This document shows positions 38,676 to 46,868 of a stretch of 64,000 bases of DNA, piece by piece. The position numbers and the translations under genes were made by a program. The DNA is taken from assembly GCA_029245955.1 (NCBI GenBank), contig JAQWOH010000040.1, forward strand, positions 173,004 to 237,003. The letters are read 5' to 3'. The stretch is from Fuerstiella sp. (GTDB lineage: Bacteria; Planctomycetota; Planctomycetia; Planctomycetales; Planctomycetaceae). Under the pieces are notes generated by a model, which saw only the letters and a list, made by a program, of their open reading frames with translations, had not been told where the DNA came from and ran no database searches. Each line of letters opens with the position of its first letter. Position 1 is the stretch's first letter.

Positions 38676-39958
38676 GCCTGCACCTCCAGCCCGGTCAGCG
38701 TGCTCTTTGCCAGGCCGAATTGGTCCGTCTCCAGCCCAAATCGCTGCAGCATCGACACGAACAGGTTTCCGGCCAGGGTGGTCTGGCTTTTTGCCTCATC
38801 CTGGAAATACGACTTGTGTTCACCGTGTCTGAATCCGCCGCCAGCAAGGAGGAGCGGCAGTTTCCTGTTGGAATGAGAGCTTGCATTGCCCATGCCGGAG
38901 CCAAACAGGACCATCGTGTTGTCCAGCAGGGTACGGCCGTTAGGTTCCCGGACCTGCCTGAGTTGTGTCAGAAACCGAGCAAGTTGAGAGGTGTGAAACT
39001 GCTCGATCACGGATAATTCCGTGATATACTCGGGCACCTTTCCATGATGGGTCAGCTGGTGATAGCCGCGGCTGATCCTGAAGCCACCGTAGCTGGCACC
39101 AATATCGCCCAGCGCCAAAGTGATAACACGAGTGGAATCAGTCTGCAGCGCCAGTGCCATCAGGTCGTAATACAGAGGAACACGATCCACAAAATCCAAT
39201 TCATTCGCAGCGGCAGGCAGCCGGTATTCCACAGTTGGCTTAGGCCGGTCCAGCCACTGACTCGCCTGAGTCAGACGCTTCTCGACTTCTCCAACGGATG
39301 TGAAGTAACGGTCCAGTTTGTCACGATCACGTGTGCCAATTCTGCGTCTCAGGTATTCGGCGTCCTTCCTGACCAGATCCAGAATGCTGGTGCGAGCAGC
39401 GTACTTTGCCTGCGTACTGTCGCGCATCCGCGGGTCGATTTTCTGAAACAGCAAATTGTAGAGCGTTTCGACGTTGGTCACAGGAGGAATCGATACTCCC
39501 GCTGCACTCCAGGAAATCATATTGTTCGTGTCATAACCGCTCGCCAGCTGCAGCGACGGGTAGCGGGTCTGGACTCCAACATGCAGGGCAGCCTTTTGGT
39601 CGACGGAAATGTTAGCTTCGGGCATGCCCCTGGAATTCCTGGACAGCACGCCCGACAGATATGCGTGCACACCACCGTGACCGCCCTGTGCCTCCGTCCC
39701 GTGGTCCAGACCGGAAAAGACGGTGAAGTCATTCTTCAGACTCTTCAGCGGCTTCAGGCGTTCGGACAGTTCATAATCCGGCCCGGTGACTTCCGGAAAA
39801 AACAGCCGAGGCACAAATCCAAAATTCAATCCCGTGCACACCATACGTACCGGCACGCCGTCATTCCTGTCGGAGTCGGCCATCGCATCCAGAAAGGGCA
39901 GGGCCATCACGGCTCCTCCCGTTCCACGAAGCACCGCACGTCGATTCATTTGACTCAT
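38672..39958 (-). CDS. DUF1552 exported protein, copy A
   Basis: ATG 39958 gives MSQMNRRAVLRGTGGAVMALPFL, a Tat-type signal; ATG 39949 would also work. MVCTGLNFGFVPRLFFPEVTGPDY, FTVFSGLDHGTEAQGGHGGVH, VDQKAALHVGVQTRYPSL, GYHQLTHHGKVPEYI and MVLFGSGMGNASSHSNRKLP are family blocks shared with copy B, so the two arose by duplication. Length 428. It is the first gene of a four-gene series (DUF1552, cytochrome, DUF1552, cytochrome) that follows the FecR gene by about 200 bp. Biochemical function of the family is unknown. Confidence 0.9.
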   Translation of the reverse strand: MSQMNRRAVLRGTGGAVMALPFLDAMADSDRNDGVPVRMVCTGLNFGFVPRLFFPEVTGPDYELSERLKPLKSLKNDFTVFSGLDHGTEAQGGHGGVHAYLSGVLSRNSRGMPEANISVDQKAALHVGVQTRYPSLQLASGYDTNNMISWSAAGVSIPPVTNVETLYNLLFQKIDPRMRDSTQAKYAARTSILDLVRKDAEYLRRRIGTRDRDKLDRYFTSVGEVEKRLTQASQWLDRPKPTVEYRLPAAANELDFVDRVPLYYDLMALALQTDSTRVITLALGDIGASYGGFRISRGYHQLTHHGKVPEYITELSVIEQFHTSQLARFLTQLRQVREPNGRTLLDNTMVLFGSGMGNASSHSNRKLPLLLAGGGFRHGEHKSYFQDEAKSQTTLAGNLFVSMLQRFGLETDQFGLAKSTLTGLEVQA

Positions 39959-40162
39959 CGTTTCTCGTAATTCCCTGTTAGAATTGTTTAATGCCTGCTG
40001 TGACCGGAAAACCGGGCACGCAGGCTGCGTGCACTATATTTGCACAGTCATTCAGGTGCCGCCCTGACTTGACTTGTTCTGACTGCTGTACTTCACATCA
40101 TAAAGTGCCGCGTATCGTCAAATGTTCGGGCAGAAGCCCCGGGCAGGAAGATCGACGTGGGT

Positions 40163-41581
40163 CTATTCAGACACACGCACGACCACACGAATCTGGTCGA
40201 CCGCCGTCCCGGCCGATAAGTCAAGAGACAATGTCCTGCGGTCGTCACTAAGAATGACCACGTCACGCCCGGGATCTGCTGAATCCGTGAGTCGGGGCGG
40301 TTCAATACCTCGCCGCAGATTTCCGTAGTCACCGTGAGGATGACCGAGAAGATCATCGGTTTCCCTCAGCTTCTTAGTGCCACCAATCAATCCGATAACC
40401 GGCTTGTCAAATGTAAGCTGACCGATGGCCCGAGGCTTATTCGGAGTATCCCGTGCCAGACGGCCCACCGGATCAAGTTGCAGCAGATAACTGTTCACAC
40501 GAAGACCAGCGAAAACCAGTTCATCGCCGGCGCGATGAACGCGGCGGTACTGCCCCGGCTCAACAAGATCGACCGATAAATCGGTCTGCAGCACAAATCC
40601 GAAACGTTCAGGAAACACAAGAATCCGCTCACTGTCCTCGTAACGTCCAGGCACGAACTCGGGGCCTGGCGAAACGAATTTCATCAACCCCGTCGCCTGC
40701 AGAACTCCGGAAGTGACCGGCCACGCATCTTCGTAGCGATTCGTTTCGTATGTCACAGAGTGGATTGAATCCACAGCGGATCGCGTTCGTACTGCATTAC
40801 CCTCCCGCACTCGCCGAACGGACTGTCGCTTGTCGATACCGGCCAGACTGACTTCCACCTCTCCCTGGAAGACACACACGTCTGTCTCACCGTCTGCCCC
40901 AACAGACATGCCAAAGGCTGTACCCAGGTCGACAACTTCGACTGCCGGCGTTACGACTTCAAACCCGATGGCAGACTCAGGCACCTGAGCCGCCAGAATT
41001 CCCCGGTGCAAGCGAGTGTGATCATTGCTCAAAATCTCAAATTCAGCGGGACCCTGCAAAGTCACAGCCGCTCCGTTTGCAAAATTCAGTCGGGCGATGC
41101 CAACTTCCAGCTGCAGCACACCTTTATCAACAGCAGCTCCCTGCCGCCGTTCCCCATCAGCCCACCTTGCGTTGGACTGATACGCCAGCGTCGCAATCGA
41201 GGCAGACGCCCCGTTGGGACCGGGGACGTCTATGATTTTCTGACAGGCAATGATCAGCCAGACGACAGCAACGACTGCCGCCGATGCGAACGTATAGGCC
41301 ATCCGCACGTTCGTGCGACTGGTGTGATCGCGCTGCCTTGAGCGTACAGATTTGCGTACAGATTTCGTGGCGGAACCGATATCGTCACATGCAGCCAATG
41401 CCAGCTGCGCATGCTCCTGAATTCTGCGACGCTGCAGAGAACGACACAAATCGGCCTGCAATCCTGCACGCCGGGCATATTGCTCCATATTGCCAGGCAA
41501 CGCCAGCCAGGCCTGAACAATAGCTGCACCCTCCGGAGAAGCCTCTCCCTCCAGAAAGTCATCAAGCAGTTCGTCATTCAT
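40163..41581 (-). CDS. FecR-domain transmembrane anti-sigma factor with C-terminal extracytoplasmic domain
   Basis: Starts six bases after the sigma gene's stop. Residues 1-90 are a short helical anti-sigma-like segment (LLDDFLEGEASPE, NMEQYARRAGLQADLC). One transmembrane helix follows near 95-112 (YTFASAAVVAVVWLIIA). Then comes the FecR domain: FANGAAVTLQGPAEFEIL, LHRGILAAQVPESAIGFEVVTP, VVDLGTAFGMSVG, VFQGEVEV. A further beta-rich domain occupies residues about 270-472 and looks like the lectin-like tails common in planctomycete FecR proteins. It should hold the adjacent ECF sigma factor until an outside signal is sensed. Likely targets are its neighbours, but no target promoter is identified. 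Confidence 0.85.
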   Translation of the reverse strand: MNDELLDDFLEGEASPEGAAIVQAWLALPGNMEQYARRAGLQADLCRSLQRRRIQEHAQLALAACDDIGSATKSVRKSVRSRQRDHTSRTNVRMAYTFASAAVVAVVWLIIACQKIIDVPGPNGASASIATLAYQSNARWADGERRQGAAVDKGVLQLEVGIARLNFANGAAVTLQGPAEFEILSNDHTRLHRGILAAQVPESAIGFEVVTPAVEVVDLGTAFGMSVGADGETDVCVFQGEVEVSLAGIDKRQSVRRVREGNAVRTRSAVDSIHSVTYETNRYEDAWPVTSGVLQATGLMKFVSPGPEFVPGRYEDSERILVFPERFGFVLQTDLSVDLVEPGQYRRVHRAGDELVFAGLRVNSYLLQLDPVGRLARDTPNKPRAIGQLTFDKPVIGLIGGTKKLRETDDLLGHPHGDYGNLRRGIEPPRLTDSADPGRDVVILSDDRRTLSLDLSAGTAVDQIRVVVRVSE

Positions 41582-41586
41582 CTGCG

Positions 41587-42111
41587 TTATGACTCCTCCA
41601 TCGCGATTCGTCGCTGCACGCAGTCGCTCAGAGTTTTTCGAATTCGTGTCAGCAACACCCGCACTGACCCGACAGTCAAGTCCACCTTCTGAGCAATATC
41701 AACAGCATACAGGTCGTCAACATATCGCAGATCAAGCAGATGGCGCGAGCGTTGGGGCAGTCCATCCAGACAGTGCTCCAGCGCTTCACGCTGATCGCAG
41801 CGCTCCGCCGCCTGTTCAGAAATGACCTCACCAAGTCGCTGCAACAGCCCATCCGAAAAAACCAGATGGTCACGTTTTCGTTTTCGATAAAAATCAATCA
41901 CCCGGGACTTCGCAATCCACAGCGCCCAGCCCAGAAAAGGCCGTTCTGAATCATACTGATCGAACCGGCGGGCCACGTCCTGTGCAACCTGCTGCACCAC
42001 GTCTTCCGCATCGTGAAAACCAGAAATCGCAGCAAAAACATAAGCCGACACGGATGGCTCGACAGCGAGCCAGTGCTGCGTAAATTCCTGTCTTCGTGTA
42101 TTTTCGCTCAC
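41587..42111 (-). CDS. ECF-family RNA polymerase sigma factor (planctomycete type)
   Basis: GTG 42111 is preferred: it has a GGGA stretch just upstream and starts right before EFTQHWLAVEPSVSAYVF, the usual beginning of this family. The open frame to 42309 adds a Pro/Cys-rich tail that looks untranslated. Region 2 is DAEDVVQQVAQDVARRFDQYD with RPFLGWALWIAKSRVIDFYRK; region 4 is LDGLPQRSRHLLDLRYVDDL followed by VDLTVGSVRVLLTRIRKTL. 174 residues. It resembles the planctomycete-specific 'rhodopirellula-type' ECF sigma group. It is co-transcribed with the FecR anti-sigma gene immediately downstream. Confidence 0.88.
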   Translation of the reverse strand: MSENTRRQEFTQHWLAVEPSVSAYVFAAISGFHDAEDVVQQVAQDVARRFDQYDSERPFLGWALWIAKSRVIDFYRKRKRDHLVFSDGLLQRLGEVISEQAAERCDQREALEHCLDGLPQRSRHLLDLRYVDDLYAVDIAQKVDLTVGSVRVLLTRIRKTLSDCVQRRIAMEES

Positions 42112-42356
42112 GTCCCGATTGCCCTTTCGCAGAGTATGCCGCAGGCCCGAATGATGCGTTAACAGAAAAATGCTGAGAAATAAGAATCGCCGCACGCAGG
42201 GCGGAGCATCAGGCTCCAGCGTGCCCGGTGGCCACAAGCAGAAAGACCATTCCCAACAGACAGACGGCGTGCCGCAGGGCAGCCTGATCGGATTCCGCCA
42301 CCCCTGCAAGCAGTCTTATGCCCGACTGTGCTGCAATATATCATGCTGCACCTGCA
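42112..42356. promoter_or_regulatory. Intergenic leader of the sigma/FecR operon
   Basis: The 245 bp between the DUF1501 stop and the sigma gene start must contain the promoter of the sigma/FecR operon if it is not read through from DUF1501. I could not pick out a specific -35/-10 pair. Confidence 0.35.
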
Positions 42357-43718
42357 TTATATCAGTTCAGGAATCGGTTCCCCGTCAGCCAGAAGGTGAA
42401 TCGGCCGGCCGGCGTAGTCGGTGAATGTTCGGCGATAATCGATGCACAGATGACGATACACGGTGGCCAGCAGATCCTGCGGTGTATAAGGACGTTCTGC
42501 GGGATACTCGGCTTTGGCGCTGGTGGCACCCACAACCTGCCCCATTCTTAAACCGCCGCCGGAAACCAGGGCCGTATACGCCTGCGGCCAGTGATCGCGC
42601 CCGGTCCCGTTCTTATTGTAGCTAAGACGAGGCGTTCGCCCGAATTCGCCCATCACAACAACCATAATCCGTTTGTCCAGGTCGCGTTTGAAGATGTCTT
42701 CGATCAGTGCGGACAGCGCCTGGTCAAGATAGGGCAGGCGGACTTTCATGAAGTCACCAAAGTGTCCAGGGCGCCCGGCGTTCATGATGTGATCGTCCCA
42801 GTTGGTAAACTCCTGTCCATTCTTCGGCGTGTTGATGTACACGGTAGTCACGGCCGTTCCCGCTTCCGCCAGACGCCGGGCCAGCAAACATCCCTGGCCC
42901 CAGACGTTTCGCCCGTAGCGGTCTCGCAGTTCGTCTTTTTCCTGATTCAGATCGAAAGCCGTGGCTGTTTCCGGACTGGTCAGCATGCGAAACGCCAGAC
43001 TACGAAAGCGTTCTGTCGCCAGCAGTTCACTGTTCAGGTCGACACTGGAGCGAAAGCTGTCGAGCTGCCTCAGCAGGGCCTTGCGGTCGTTCAAGCTCGA
43101 GACACCTCGATCGGCAACCACATTCAACAATGGAACTGTGAAAGACCTGTTCGACGGATCCCCCGCTTCAAATGCCGCGTGGTGTCGACCAACGTATTGT
43201 GGACGAGTCATGTACAGCTTATTGGGAATGGCGACGTACGGAGGAATCGCGCGACGGCTCATGCCGCGAACTCGGCTGGCAATTGAACCAAGGTCCGGAT
43301 GTTCGCTCTTCGACGTTGACGTGGGATCCGGTTTCGTCGGTGTCTTGCCCGTCAGAACTTCAATGCCACCGTCGCTGTGGCTGCTCATGGTGTGATGCAG
43401 CGAACGAACCAGCGAGAACTTGTCCGCAATCTTTGCCTGCAATGGAAACAGTTCGCAGATTTCCATCCCCGACACGTTTGTGGGAATCGGCCAGAACACA
43501 CTGCGGTAAGAGCTCGGAGCGTCTGGTTTAAGATCATAGGTTTCCAACTGTGACGGCCCCCCGTGGCAGTACAGCAGAATGACAGAGGTGTCCTGATTAT
43601 CGTGCCCGGCAGCGGCCCGTCCGGCCAGCACATCGGGCAGTGCCAGACCGCCCAGCGCAAGCGAACCAACCTGCAGCAACTGTCTGCGAGACACCGGTCC
43701 GGGGCAACGCCTGTTCAT
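42357..43718 (-). CDS. DUF1501 exported protein
   Basis: ATG 43718 is chosen because it begins MNRRCPGPVSRRQLLQVGSL, a Tat-type signal with RRQLL; the frame is open further to 43844 but that part has no signal. The mature protein has the DUF1501 (sulfatase/phosphatase-like fold) blocks VILLYCHGGPSQLETYDLKP, FSLVRSLHHTMSSHSDGG, VWGQGCLLARRLAEAGTAV, WDDHIMNAG, MVVVMGEFGRTPRLSYNKNGTGRDHWP and YTPQDLLATVYRHLCID. Length 453. Its activity is unestablished; many planctomycete DUF1501 genes pair with a PSCyt/DUF1549 cytochrome, which is not adjacent here. It lies upstream of the sigma/FecR operon on the same strand. Confidence 0.9.
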   Translation of the reverse strand: MNRRCPGPVSRRQLLQVGSLALGGLALPDVLAGRAAAGHDNQDTSVILLYCHGGPSQLETYDLKPDAPSSYRSVFWPIPTNVSGMEICELFPLQAKIADKFSLVRSLHHTMSSHSDGGIEVLTGKTPTKPDPTSTSKSEHPDLGSIASRVRGMSRRAIPPYVAIPNKLYMTRPQYVGRHHAAFEAGDPSNRSFTVPLLNVVADRGVSSLNDRKALLRQLDSFRSSVDLNSELLATERFRSLAFRMLTSPETATAFDLNQEKDELRDRYGRNVWGQGCLLARRLAEAGTAVTTVYINTPKNGQEFTNWDDHIMNAGRPGHFGDFMKVRLPYLDQALSALIEDIFKRDLDKRIMVVVMGEFGRTPRLSYNKNGTGRDHWPQAYTALVSGGGLRMGQVVGATSAKAEYPAERPYTPQDLLATVYRHLCIDYRRTFTDYAGRPIHLLADGEPIPELI

Positions 43719-44175
43719 GTAAGACTCCAGACCACAGCAGGGACAACCACGGGACTGAACAAATGTTCGAAGCAAAGACCGCGCAGAGAATACGCAAAGT
43801 GATCCTGCTGCACTGAAGGACAGTGTAGCCGAATCAGCCGACACAGCTCAACAACCCCGCGCTCGAACATCAAAACCCTTCGAAGCAGTTTCAAAACCGC
43901 TGTGGCAGAAAACAAGGAAACCCGGAGCGTGAACGACGAGCAGCAAAGGCTTCATAATATTCGACAGGCTGGCACCTCCGCTAAAGGTTCAGACGGCGAC
44001 ACAGATGCCCTGAGGCCGTGCATGCCCACGTCGGAAAACGAACAACCATAACCATTCTGCTCACGAAGGAGCTTTCTGTGGTGTCGACGACCTGACACGA
44101 TCGACGTTGATTTCGTACTTGGCACGTGGCTGAATTGCGAAAACTTCGCCGTTCCTGCGGAGTACCAATCGACAT
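43719..44175. other. Divergent intergenic region, no gene recognised
   Basis: This 457 bp gap lies between the DUF1501 gene and the decayed ArsR operon. Several short frames exist on the minus strand without signal peptide or family motif. The DUF1501 promoter is expected here. Confidence 0.45.
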
Positions 44176-44191
44176 ATCGTAACATTACGAT
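44176..44191. promoter_or_regulatory. 16-bp palindrome, probable ArsR operator
   Basis: ATCGTAA-CA-TTACGAT is a perfect palindrome four bases before the 5' end of the ArsR reading frame. Its form (ATCGTAA half-sites) is what ArsR/SmtB-type repressors usually bind. A similar half-site recurs near 44583, just before the rhodanese relic. The operator seems to have outlived its repressor. Confidence 0.6.
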
Positions 44192-44194
44192 GAA

Positions 44195-44536
44195 TTGACA
44201 TTAGTAGAACAGGGAACAGGCTCGAGGACAAATGCCAAATCCATGCCGGCGGGTAATGCGGCGGGTTTTTCCCAGGCGGCGAAATGCCTGAAACTACGGG
44301 CTCACCCTGTGTGGTTGCGAATGTTGCAATTATTGCTGCAGGGCCGATATAAGGTTGGCGAACTGGCAAGAGATTGTGCTGTGCCTCATGAGGTGGCCTC
44401 CGAACATCTGAGATTAATGCAGCGTCGCGGCTTTTTTCCAAGGTGACGTTAAGGTCGACGGGGCTATTACCAGATTGCGGAACCACATCCGGCGGACATT
44501 TTGAAATGTACTGCGAGTCGTCTTCTGAATACTTGA
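44195..44536 (+). pseudogene. ArsR-family transcriptional repressor, interrupted by two stops
   Basis: One frame (TTG 44195 or more likely ATG 44243) gives AAKCLKLRAHPVWLRMLQLLL, then GELARDCAVPHEVASEHL, the winged-helix recognition region of ArsR/SmtB regulators, and LMQRRGFF. Stop codons follow at 44444 and 44450, and the same frame resumes with RRGYYQIAEPHPADILKC to a stop at 44534. In intact relatives this stretch reads as one protein (an ERDGRR-like turn before YYQ), so two codons have mutated to stops. Activity is unlikely unless there is readthrough. The operator lies just upstream and the rhodanese relic downstream. Confidence 0.7.
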
Positions 44537-44606
44537 TCCGCCGCCCAGTCTGATTCGGCCTTCAATTTATTCCCTTGACACATCGTAACACCACGACAGA
44601 CGAACG

Positions 44607-45228
44607 ATGGCACCGGCCATGAACGCCATGGTGGCAGTCACGCCGGGACAGACCGTTAACCTCATCCGGCAGGGAAGGGGGGACCTCATCGATGTTGGCA
44701 CTTCAATCCCGGACGGTGTGAGCAGCCTCAGCACGCAACATTCCACTGCATGTCCTGGATCGGCAAGCCGTCATGCGGGCTTGTGACAGCGTCGCGGACG
44801 GATCGCTTTCCGTAATCTGCAGGATCGGAGCACGGGGCGAAAAAGCTCAGCAGACATTCATCGATGCCGGGTTTACAAATGTGAATAACGTCAAAGAGGA
44901 AACAGACGCGTGCGTTCCTGAGGGCCTGCCCGTTGTACGGGGCAGAAAACCCATGTCGTTCAAACCCCAGGTTCGCATCACCGCCGGATTTATTGTACCG
45001 GTGGGTGCTCTGCTCGTCATTTCTGTTCACCCTTACCTGGCAGGACTTTCGGCGTTCGTCGGGGCCGGACTCATGTTCGCAGGCATCCCCGACAGCTGTG
45101 CCATAGACCCGCTGATTGCCAGGATGCCGTGGAATCAGGTCGAAGACGAAACGCCGCAGGCCGGGATCAGGACACACGAAATGAACGCCGCGCATCTGCA
45201 GAACGGTATCTCAACGTGTGGCTACTGA
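44607..45228 (+). pseudogene. Rhodanese-DUF2892 membrane protein, frameshifted
   Basis: The first frame (ATG 44607) encodes VTPGQTVNLIRQGRGDLIDVG, a rhodanese N-terminus, but ends at 44786. From about 44715 the homology moves to another frame: ARNIPLHVLDRQAVM, LSVICRIGARGEKA with the active-site-type Cys, then GFTNVNNVKEETDACVPEGLPVVRG. It continues into a DUF2892 membrane part (VPVGALLVISVHPYLAGLSAFVG and MFAGIPDSC, ending MPWNQ). So a frameshift lies between roughly 44690 and 44715. Intact versions sit next to ArsR regulators and handle sulfane sulfur or persulfides; the pair here has decayed together. The end overlaps the convergent EF-hand gene by a few bases. Confidence 0.7.
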
Positions 45229-46826
45229 TCAGCCGTGGAGACGTCATCCGGCTCCACGACCTCAGATGTCAGAGAATTACGAGAACGCGAATCATCCGGC
45301 AGATCTTCCTGAGGCTTGACCGTCAGCCCCCAGCTGTGCAGCATCCCAAACCGCTCACTGCGTGTACCGCGAATGACCAGCTGCCAGACTCCGTTGACAT
45401 TCTTCCCGTTAAAGCTGCTCAAGCCGGGCTGCCGTTTGTCCAGCGCCTGCGGCCGAAACGTCCCCGTGAAAGGAGGTTTGGCTTTCGTGATCGGCGTGCC
45501 TGACTGATCGTCGAATACGGTCTTATCAAAGTGATCGCCACCGCCGCCTACCTCAGCGAACAGTTCCACGCGCTGTCCGTCCGGCCCTGTCAGGTAGCCG
45601 TCCAGAAAGGCGTCATTGGAATGAGTAATTGAAAGCTCAAGATTCAGATCCCGGATGAAGAAATCGTCGTTCACTTCGATTTCCGAAATGATTGTCCGCC
45701 GCGGAGGCAGCACTTCGGCGTTGTCATTTCTGTAGGTGCCGCCCACCAACGCCTTCGACTGCAGCACCTCTTCCGATGTCAGCAATCCATCGCCGTTGGC
45801 GTCCATTGAGTCGAATTCTTCGTGCTTCGCAATTGTCCACTCCGTCGTGAACTCGTACATTGCAACCTGACCATCGCGATCGGCATCCAGTTCGTAAAAC
45901 CAGCCGGGCAGTCCTTCCGTCAGATCTCCGGCGACATCCTGCATTTCCGCCACCAGAGCCTGTAATTCTTCACGCGAGACTTCTCCGTCACGGTCCAAAT
46001 CGACCTGACCAAGCGGGATACTCAGCCCCTGAGCCTCGTTCGCCTCGAGTCGGCCATTTCTATTTGAATCGAAACGCCCCATCATGCTGGCGGTGAGCCA
46101 GTGACTGCTGCCACCTTTGCGCCACCACTGTGAATCGTCCCGCCGTTTCTCTTCTTTGCCTGACGAAGGAACTTCGCCGCCGGTTCGCCACGCTTTCTTA
46201 CCAAGTTCTCTTGAACCGCCCTCCAACAGTCTCCGCCGAGCGTATCGCTGAGTCAGTTCCATGCGGCTGATGCGATCGTCCTTGTTGAGGTCATCATCGA
46301 ATGGATTACGGTGCGTCCAGCGGTTCTCTGCGGCTTCGGCGCGATCGATAAATCCATCCTTGTTGTGGTCATATCGCCCGATAATCTTTGTCGCCAGCTC
46401 CAGGTCAGCCTTCACGTACGGAAACTTCACGTCGGCCAGACCGAATTCCGGAACATACGGCTGGTCAGCATCCGGACCGAACGGCTTCACAGAACTTTCG
46501 CCCTCCGGACGCACATCGTTGCCGTTGACGCCGTTCCGTGTGGCGTAATAGGTGCGGGCGGCTTCCTGCAGCCGCGAAATCTCAACGGGCTTGTCAAAGG
46601 ATAATTCGCCCCGTCTGGACCGAACCTTCATGATGCGTTCCAGATACGGCCGTGCCAGCGGAGTCACTTCGCCCGGATCGATCCAGCCGTTCTGGTTTCT
46701 GTCCAGTCGGTCAAGCGATTCACGCAGCCCGGACTGGGCGCAGAGCATATCAGTTTCACACGCAGACCCGCAGAGCAGGGCAGCACAGACCAGCAGCTGC
46801 CGCGTGGATTTGAAACAAAGATTCAT
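45222..46826 (-). CDS. Secreted seven-EF-hand protein with proprotein-convertase P-domain
   Basis: ATG 46826 is chosen for its GGGA site eight bases upstream and its signal peptide (STRQLLVCAALLCGSACE); a GTG five codons earlier is possible. The 534-residue protein has seven EF-hand-type loops: DRNQNGWIDPGE, DHNKDGFIDRAE, DLNKDDRISRME, DSNRNGRLEANE, DLDRDGEVSREE, DADRDGQVAMYE and DANGDGLLTSEE. The C-terminal third is a P-domain (IRDLNLELSITHSNDAFLDG, FNGKNVNGVWQLVIRG, GMLHSWGLTV). No protease domain is present. It probably binds calcium and a partner at the cell surface. The secretin-like gene is 42 bp upstream, so both may be one operon. Confidence 0.87.
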   Translation of the reverse strand: MNLCFKSTRQLLVCAALLCGSACETDMLCAQSGLRESLDRLDRNQNGWIDPGEVTPLARPYLERIMKVRSRRGELSFDKPVEISRLQEAARTYYATRNGVNGNDVRPEGESSVKPFGPDADQPYVPEFGLADVKFPYVKADLELATKIIGRYDHNKDGFIDRAEAAENRWTHRNPFDDDLNKDDRISRMELTQRYARRRLLEGGSRELGKKAWRTGGEVPSSGKEEKRRDDSQWWRKGGSSHWLTASMMGRFDSNRNGRLEANEAQGLSIPLGQVDLDRDGEVSREELQALVAEMQDVAGDLTEGLPGWFYELDADRDGQVAMYEFTTEWTIAKHEEFDSMDANGDGLLTSEEVLQSKALVGGTYRNDNAEVLPPRRTIISEIEVNDDFFIRDLNLELSITHSNDAFLDGYLTGPDGQRVELFAEVGGGGDHFDKTVFDDQSGTPITKAKPPFTGTFRPQALDKRQPGLSSFNGKNVNGVWQLVIRGTRSERFGMLHSWGLTVKPQEDLPDDSRSRNSLTSEVVEPDDVSTADQ

Positions 46827-46868
46827 CGATCGAATTCCCACGAGAGAATTTCGGAAAACAATTAACAG

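Noticed and set aside
39044..39970. Plus-strand frame of about 308 codons opposite DUF1552 copy A
   Set aside because: Antisense shadow; the minus-strand protein has clear family blocks.
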